Assembly (NCBI GenBank): GCA_024224295.1
Contig: JAAENN010000262.1
Location: 1 to 64,000 of the forward strand
Length of the DNA stretch: 64,000 nt
From: Shimia sp.
GTDB lineage: Bacteria > Pseudomonadota > Alphaproteobacteria > Rhodobacterales > Rhodobacteraceae
Direction of reading: 5' to 3'
Shown here piece after piece: positions 59,107 through 64,000 of the stretch. Numbering within the stretch: position 1 is the first letter of the stretch; every line of letters starts with the position of its first letter. The notes under the pieces are model-generated. The model made no database searches. It worked only from the letters and a program-made list of their open reading frames with translations, and was not told where the DNA came from. A program made the position numbers and the translations under genes.

Positions 59107-59993
59107 TGGCATTTCAAGAGCAGTTGTTGGAACACCTCCCAAGTGGAGAGACTACGGTGGCCAGGGCTTGGGGGATCACCCGTAAAGATGGGGCAAAGCT
59201 GGGATTTACTGATCACGATGAAGATTTCGAATTTGAAGGTTTTGCCTTTCGCGCGGCCACCGGATTGAGCGCAAGCGCGATTGAACAAGGTACCGGACTG
59301 TCTGTCGACAATGCTGAAGCGGTAGGGCTTCTTAGTGATGCCTCTGTAACGGATACGGACATTGAGGCCGGGCGTATGGATGGTGCTGAGGTGGTTGCGT
59401 GGTTGGTGAATTGGACAAATACTTCAGAACGCAATGTAGTTTTTCGCGGTTCTATCGGCGAGATCCGTCGTTCAGGTGGGGCTTTTGTCGCCGAGTTACG
59501 TGGCTTGGCTGAAGCCTTGAATACGCCGCGTGGGCGTGTGTATCAGCGTCCGTGTAGCGCCGTGCTTGGTGACGCATCCTGCGGATTTGATGTTGCGGCA
59601 GCCGGCTATCAGGTTCAGATCTCCGTTGAGGCTGTGAAGGATCAACGCATTTTTGATGTGGTCGGTCTGCAAGAATTCGAAGTGGGGTGGTTTGCCCGAG
59701 GTCAGTTGCAGGTTACTTCCGGTGCGGCGGATGGTCTTCGAGGTTTGATCAAACGTGATTGGGGGCCTGAGGCAGGCTTAAGACGCATAGAGTTATGGGA
59801 GGAGTTGCCGGCTGATGTCGCGTCTGGAGATATGATCCAGTTGACCGCAGGCTGCGACAAGAGGTTTTCAACTTGCCTGTACAAGTTTCTAAATGAAAAT
59901 AACTTTCAAGGTTTCCCCGATATTCCTGGTGAGGACTGGGTAACCAGTTACCCGAGCAAAAACAGCGGAAACACTGGCGGGAGTCTCAGATGA
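59106..59993 (+). CDS. GTA tail hub protein, DUF2163 (gp13)
   Basis: A 295-residue protein. DUF2163 features are TTVARAWGITRKDGAKLGFTDHDEDFEFEGFAFRAATG near residues 16-53, RGRVYQRPCSAVLGDASCGFD near 142, and the Cys-containing closing part TAGCDKRFSTCLYKFLNENNFQGFPDIPG. The four conserved cysteines (148, 156, 258, 264 approximately) bind an iron-sulfur cluster in the structurally known GTA homologue. It overlaps gp14 by four bases. Confidence 0.9.
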   Translation: MAFQEQLLEHLPSGETTVARAWGITRKDGAKLGFTDHDEDFEFEGFAFRAATGLSASAIEQGTGLSVDNAEAVGLLSDASVTDTDIEAGRMDGAEVVAWLVNWTNTSERNVVFRGSIGEIRRSGGAFVAELRGLAEALNTPRGRVYQRPCSAVLGDASCGFDVAAAGYQVQISVEAVKDQRIFDVVGLQEFEVGWFARGQLQVTSGAADGLRGLIKRDWGPEAGLRRIELWEELPADVASGDMIQLTAGCDKRFSTCLYKFLNENNFQGFPDIPGEDWVTSYPSKNSGNTGGSLR

Positions 59994-60436
59994 TTAGTGT
60001 ATGGTCACAGCAGGTGGTGGCTGAAGCGCGCCGTTGGATTGGGACGCCTTATTTTCATCAGGCCAGTTGTCAGGGTGCTGGCACAGATTGTCTCGGCCTT
60101 ATTCGAGGCGTTTGGCGCCAATTATACGGTGCAGAACCCGAGAATGCGCCGGCCTATACCCAAGATTGGTCGGAGGCACATGGCGTAGAGTCACTTTGGG
60201 ACGCAGCAGGCCGTCATTTGCGTCCAAAGCCAGTTTCTCACGAGCAATCTGGAGACGTACTTTTGTTTCGCATGAAATCTGGTGCGTTGGCCAAACACTT
60301 GGGCATCGCAGCGCAGGTTGGCGCGAGGGCTAGTTTTATTCATGCTTATAGCGGGCATGCTGTGGTCGAAAGCCCTTTGAGCCTCCCTTGGAAGCGGCGG
60401 ATCGTGGCGCGGTTCGAATTTCCTGATCACTTCTGA
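59990..60436 (+). CDS. GTA NlpC/P60 cell-wall peptidase (gp14)
   Basis: A 148-residue hydrolase. Catalytic Cys34 lies in GTDCLGLIRGVW, and the histidine in AKHLGIAAQV near 102. A WIGTPYFHQAS segment precedes the Cys. It cuts peptidoglycan of the recipient and sits at the tail tip between gp13 and the large gp15. Confidence 0.92.
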   Translation: MISVWSQQVVAEARRWIGTPYFHQASCQGAGTDCLGLIRGVWRQLYGAEPENAPAYTQDWSEAHGVESLWDAAGRHLRPKPVSHEQSGDVLLFRMKSGALAKHLGIAAQVGARASFIHAYSGHAVVESPLSLPWKRRIVARFEFPDHF

Positions 60437-60459
60437 ATGCAAGTAGGGGACAGAACGGA

Positions 60460-63400
60460 ATGGCGACAGTAATTTTGGCGGCTGCAGGGGCAGCAATCGG
60501 CGGGACAGTAGGCGGCGGATTAGCCGGAGTGTCTTCGGTGGCAATTGGACGGTTGGCGGGGGCCACACTTGGCCGTGTTATTGATCAGGGCCTTATGGGG
60601 GCGGGATCGGACGTGGTCGAAACCGGGAAGCTGGATCGATTTCGACTCACTGGATCGGCGGAAGGGGCAGCACAAACGCGGGTGTTTGGCAGGATGCGGG
60701 TCGCCGGTCAGGTGATTTGGGCCACGCGATTTACTGAGACCGTAACTGAGAGTGGTGGTGGAAAGGGCGCGCCCTCCCAGCCAACAACGAGGAGTTATAG
60801 TTATTCAGTGTCTCTGGCTATAGCGCTTTGCGAAGGGGAGATCCTCCGTGTTGGGCGTGTTTGGGCGGACGGTATGGAGATTGGTCGTGAAGACCTGCCA
60901 ATGCGGGTGTATACCGGCACGTCCGATCAGTTACCGGATCCGAAAATGGAGGCTGTGGAAGGTGCAGGAGCTGTGCCAGCCTATCGTGGAACGGCCTATG
61001 TGGTGATCGAAGACCTGCAGTTGGAGCGATTTGGCAATCGGGTACCGCAATTCAACTTTGAAGTGGTGCGGGCCACTCCGAAGGGCGTGTCCGAGCGGGA
61101 TTCCGATTACAGCGAAAGTGTGCGGGCTGTGGCTTTGATGCCGGGTACAGGAGAGTACGCTCTCGCAACTACACCAGTGTATTCATCTCCTGAACCTGGC
61201 GAAACGCGATGTGCTAATGAGCACACTCCGTCGGGGCTGACAGACTTTGTGACTTCGTTTCAGGATCTTCAAGAGGAGCTTCCGAATTGCGGTGCAACCT
61301 CTTTGGTAGTGAGTTGGTTTGGGGACGATTTGCGAGCAAACATGTGCCAGCTGCGCCCCAAAGTTGAGAATGTCGACGTTGATGGGGACAATATGCCGTG
61401 GCGGGTTTCCGGCTTGTCGCGCGTCGAGGCACAGGCCGTCGCGCAATTGGAGGGACGGCCGGTTTATGGCGGCACGCCTACCGACACAGCCGTGGTACAG
61501 GCGATCAGGCATATGGCGGCTACAGGCACGGAAGTGACCTTTTATCCCTTTATTCTGATGGATCAGATGGCAGGAAATGGCTTGCCTAATCCCTGGAGCG
61601 ATGCGGAGGATCAGCCTGTTTTGCCGTGGCGGGGGAGGATCACCAGTTCTGTCGCCTTCGGTAGGGAGGGAAGTCCAAACGGCACTGCGCAAGCAGACGC
61701 AGAAGTCGCGGCATTTTTTGGCACGGCAACAGCAGCAGATTTTTCAGTGGCTGAAGATGAGGTGCATTACACAGGGCCTGAGGAATGGTCCTACCGACGA
61801 TTCATCCTGCACTATGCAGCATTGTGTGTGGCGGCAGGGGGGATTGAAGCTTTCTGCATCGGGTCAGAAATGCGGGGATTGACGCAGATCCGCGGAGCGT
61901 CAGGGTTTCCAGCGGTTACGGCGCTCAAAAAGCTTGCTCAGGAAGTACGCGCATTGCTTGGGTCTGGGGTCAAAATTGGCTATGCGGCAGATTGGTCTGA
62001 GTACTTTGGATTTCACCCACAAGACGGAACCGGAGACGTTTACTTTCACTTGGATCCGCTTTGGTCTGATCCGGAAATCGATTTTGTTGGCATTGACAAC
62101 TATATGCCGCTTTCCGACTGGCGAGACGGTCATGCGCATCTGGATGCCCAAGAATGGGACGGTTCTCAGGACGCGTCATATTTGGCGGCAAATATTGCTG
62201 GTGGGGAAGGGTTTGATTGGTACTACCATTCGCAAAGTGCAAGAGAGGCGCAAATTCGTACGGCGATTGAGGATGCGGCCTATCAGGAACCGTGGGTGTT
62301 TCGGTACAAGGATATTAAAAGCTGGTGGGGCAAAGCCCATCACGACCGTATTGGTGGAGTGCGTCAGGAAACACCTACAGGCTGGGAACCTGGGTCCAAG
62401 CCGATCTGGTTCACAGAAGTTGGCTGCGCAGCCATTGATAAGGGCAGCAATCAACCGAACGTCTTTTTAGACCCGAAGTCATCAGAGTCCGCGTCGCCAT
62501 TTTTCTCCAACGGATTGCGGGAGGATGAGGTGCAGCAACGCTATTACCAAGCGCTTTACCGGCATTTTGGTGACGCAGTACACAATCCTGAATCCGACGT
62601 CTACGACGGGTCTATGGTGGATCGAGATCGTATGTTTGCATGGGCTTGGGACGCGCGACCCTTTCCTGCCTTTCCCAACGAGCGGGAGATTTGGAGTGAT
62701 GGTGAAAACTATGCGAAGGGGCATTGGATCAACGGCCGGGTTTCCAACAGGACGTTGGCATCGGTGGTCGCGGAGATTTGTCAGGCTGCAGGAGTGGCGG
62801 CGTTTGATGTATCCGGGCTGCGAGGTGTGGTGCGTGGATTTGTGCAAAGCGAGGTTTCAGACGGACGTGCCGCGCTTCAACCTCTTATGTTGCGTCACGG
62901 CTTTGATGTGATCGAACGCGAAGGCGTGTTGAAATTTGTGATGCGTGGAGGGCATGAAACTGCGGTTTTGGCTATAGATGACCTTGCTGTTTCCGGCGAG
63001 GTTGAAGGTGACTTTGAGTTAAATCGCCAAGCAGATGCCGAATTGGCAGGGCGCGTACGGCTGAACTTTGTACTTGCTGAGAGCGAGTTTGATGCCGTGT
63101 CAGAAGAAGCCATTTTACATGATGAGGCCACCTTTGGGGTGGCACAAAGTGAAACCGAAGAAATGATGACGAGGGGCGAGGGACGACAAACCGTGGAGCG
63201 TTGGCTCGCGGAAGCTCGTGTGGCGCGGGATCGCGTAAAGCTGGCTCTTCCACTTAGCCGACTTGATATTGGTGCCGGTGACATTGTCGAGATGAATACC
63301 TCTTCTGGGCGTCTGCAGAGCTTTCGCATGGAGCGTATAACGCAGCAAAGCGCACAGCTTCTTGAGGGAGCTCGCATAGAACCGCGTATTTATGAAGCGA

Positions 63401-64000
63401 TGGAAATTGGCGAAGATGCCATCAGGAGCAATGGATTTGTTGCGCCGGTACCGGTGCAAAGCTTGTTTCTCGATGTGCCCTTGATGACCGGCGAAGAAGT
63501 TCCACATGCACCACATATCGCGATAAGCGGGCGCCCTTGGCCAGGAAGTGCGGCTGTCTACCTGAGCGATCAAGACGAGGATTACTCGATCAACAGGTTG
63601 GTCGAACGTGCTGCGGTGATTGGCCTGACAGAAAACGCGCTGTTACGTGCGGGGACGGGCCGTTGGGATGTAGGGTCTCCAATTCAGGTGCGTTTGTTGG
63701 ATGGTGCCTTGTCCAGTGTCTCAACGGCGGACGTGTTGAATGGCAAGAACCTTGCGTTTATCGGGTCTGGACAGCCGGATGATTGGGAAGCGATTCAATT
63801 TCAGAACGCAGACCTGATCGGTGATAGACGTTATGCTGTTTTCCAAAGGTTGCGTGGGCAGTTGGGCACAGACGCAATGGTGCCAGATGTTTGGCCGTCA
63901 GGCAGTTGGTTTGTGTTGATGTCGCCCAATGTGGTGCAGCTGCCTCTAAACAGGCAAAAGCGTGGGTATTCCCAACATCTGCGCGTCGGTCCGGCTCAAC
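60460..64000 (+). CDS. GTA baseplate/host-specificity megatron protein (gp15), cut by window end
   Basis: Open for 1180 codons with no stop to the end of the window; the family length is about 1,300 residues, so only the C-terminus is missing. A hydrophobic Gly/Ala-rich start (MATVILAAAGAAIGGTVGG) leads to a tail domain and then a TIM-barrel GTA domain (about residues 410-690) with acidic candidates Glu470 in IGSEMRGL and Glu653 in WFTEVGC, followed by tail-fibre-like sequence (NGLREDEVQQRYYQALYRHFGD and beyond). It is thought to form the adsorption tip and may bind cell-surface glycans. Start: ATG 60460. Confidence 0.9.
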   Translation, partial: MATVILAAAGAAIGGTVGGGLAGVSSVAIGRLAGATLGRVIDQGLMGAGSDVVETGKLDRFRLTGSAEGAAQTRVFGRMRVAGQVIWATRFTETVTESGGGKGAPSQPTTRSYSYSVSLAIALCEGEILRVGRVWADGMEIGREDLPMRVYTGTSDQLPDPKMEAVEGAGAVPAYRGTAYVVIEDLQLERFGNRVPQFNFEVVRATPKGVSERDSDYSESVRAVALMPGTGEYALATTPVYSSPEPGETRCANEHTPSGLTDFVTSFQDLQEELPNCGATSLVVSWFGDDLRANMCQLRPKVENVDVDGDNMPWRVSGLSRVEAQAVAQLEGRPVYGGTPTDTAVVQAIRHMAATGTEVTFYPFILMDQMAGNGLPNPWSDAEDQPVLPWRGRITSSVAFGREGSPNGTAQADAEVAAFFGTATAADFSVAEDEVHYTGPEEWSYRRFILHYAALCVAAGGIEAFCIGSEMRGLTQIRGASGFPAVTALKKLAQEVRALLGSGVKIGYAADWSEYFGFHPQDGTGDVYFHLDPLWSDPEIDFVGIDNYMPLSDWRDGHAHLDAQEWDGSQDASYLAANIAGGEGFDWYYHSQSAREAQIRTAIEDAAYQEPWVFRYKDIKSWWGKAHHDRIGGVRQETPTGWEPGSKPIWFTEVGCAAIDKGSNQPNVFLDPKSSESASPFFSNGLREDEVQQRYYQALYRHFGDAVHNPESDVYDGSMVDRDRMFAWAWDARPFPAFPNEREIWSDGENYAKGHWINGRVSNRTLASVVAEICQAAGVAAFDVSGLRGVVRGFVQSEVSDGRAALQPLMLRHGFDVIEREGVLKFVMRGGHETAVLAIDDLAVSGEVEGDFELNRQADAELAGRVRLNFVLAESEFDAVSEEAILHDEATFGVAQSETEEMMTRGEGRQTVERWLAEARVARDRVKLALPLSRLDIGAGDIVEMNTSSGRLQSFRMERITQQSAQLLEGARIEPRIYEAMEIGEDAIRSNGFVAPVPVQSLFLDVPLMTGEEVPHAPHIAISGRPWPGSAAVYLSDQDEDYSINRLVERAAVIGLTENALLRAGTGRWDVGSPIQVRLLDGALSSVSTADVLNGKNLAFIGSGQPDDWEAIQFQNADLIGDRRYAVFQRLRGQLGTDAMVPDVWPSGSWFVLMSPNVVQLPLNRQKRGYSQHLRVGPAQ

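Noticed and set aside
1-64000. rRNA, tRNA, insertion sequences, integrases or CRISPR arrays
   Set aside because: None recognised on reading both strands; the GTA cluster lacks integrase and replication genes within the window.

Overview
The window reads as chromosomal DNA of a marine alphaproteobacterium of the Roseobacter group (Rhodobacterales). The main evidence is a gene transfer agent (GTA) structural cluster in the Rhodobacter capsulatus order, rpsF-rpsR-rplI and fabD-fabG-acpP-fabF-mltG housekeeping clusters, and many small exported or type-I-secreted proteins typical of this group. I see no rRNA, tRNA, CRISPR array or insertion sequence.

Layout. 1-6.4 kb: a minus-strand glycerol-type ABC transporter operon (glpV-S-T-P-Q-U order) with a promoter before glpV, a hairpin after it and a terminator at the end. 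6.8-10.5 kb: a large RTX-repeat protein enclosing a glycoside-hydrolase-like domain, interrupted by a one-base frameshift. 10.6-14.6 kb: a fumarylacetoacetate-hydrolase family enzyme followed by a 1070-residue self-sufficient reductive dehalogenase (cobalamin/2x4Fe-4S module fused to an FMN/NAD(P)H/2Fe-2S reductase). 14.7-23 kb: MarC-family protein, ackA-pta, flavin reductase, trypsin-like protease, lipoprotein, LysE exporter, CBS-CBS-GGDEF protein, MFS transporter. 23.1-31.2 kb: type I secretion system (HlyD, ABC, TolC) and its probable cargo, a seven-Ig-repeat surface adhesin. 32-34.5 kb: two tandem paralogous porins. 34.7-44.3 kb: trigger factor, a DUF1330 protein, an HlyD/small membrane protein pair, a lytic transglycosylase, ribosomal proteins S6-S18-L9, two YceI-domain proteins (one fused to cytochrome b561) and an SDR enzyme. 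44.5-49.9 kb: fatty acid synthesis genes with a ClpP-like lipoprotein inserted between fabD and fabG, then mltG. 50.4-64 kb: GTA genes g1 to g15, g15 running off the end.

How the parts fit. The transporter probably imports glycerol or a related polyol. The FAH-family enzyme and the dehalogenase together suggest handling of halogenated aromatic compounds. The T1SS and adhesin suggest surface attachment, with a diguanylate cyclase nearby. The GTA cluster would make small phage-like particles, but its major capsid gene carries a one-base deletion that replaces the conserved C-terminus. Two single-base deletions, in the RTX gene and the capsid gene, mean that either assembly errors or real inactivation must be considered.

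Most functional calls rest on recognising family motifs by eye. No database search was run.
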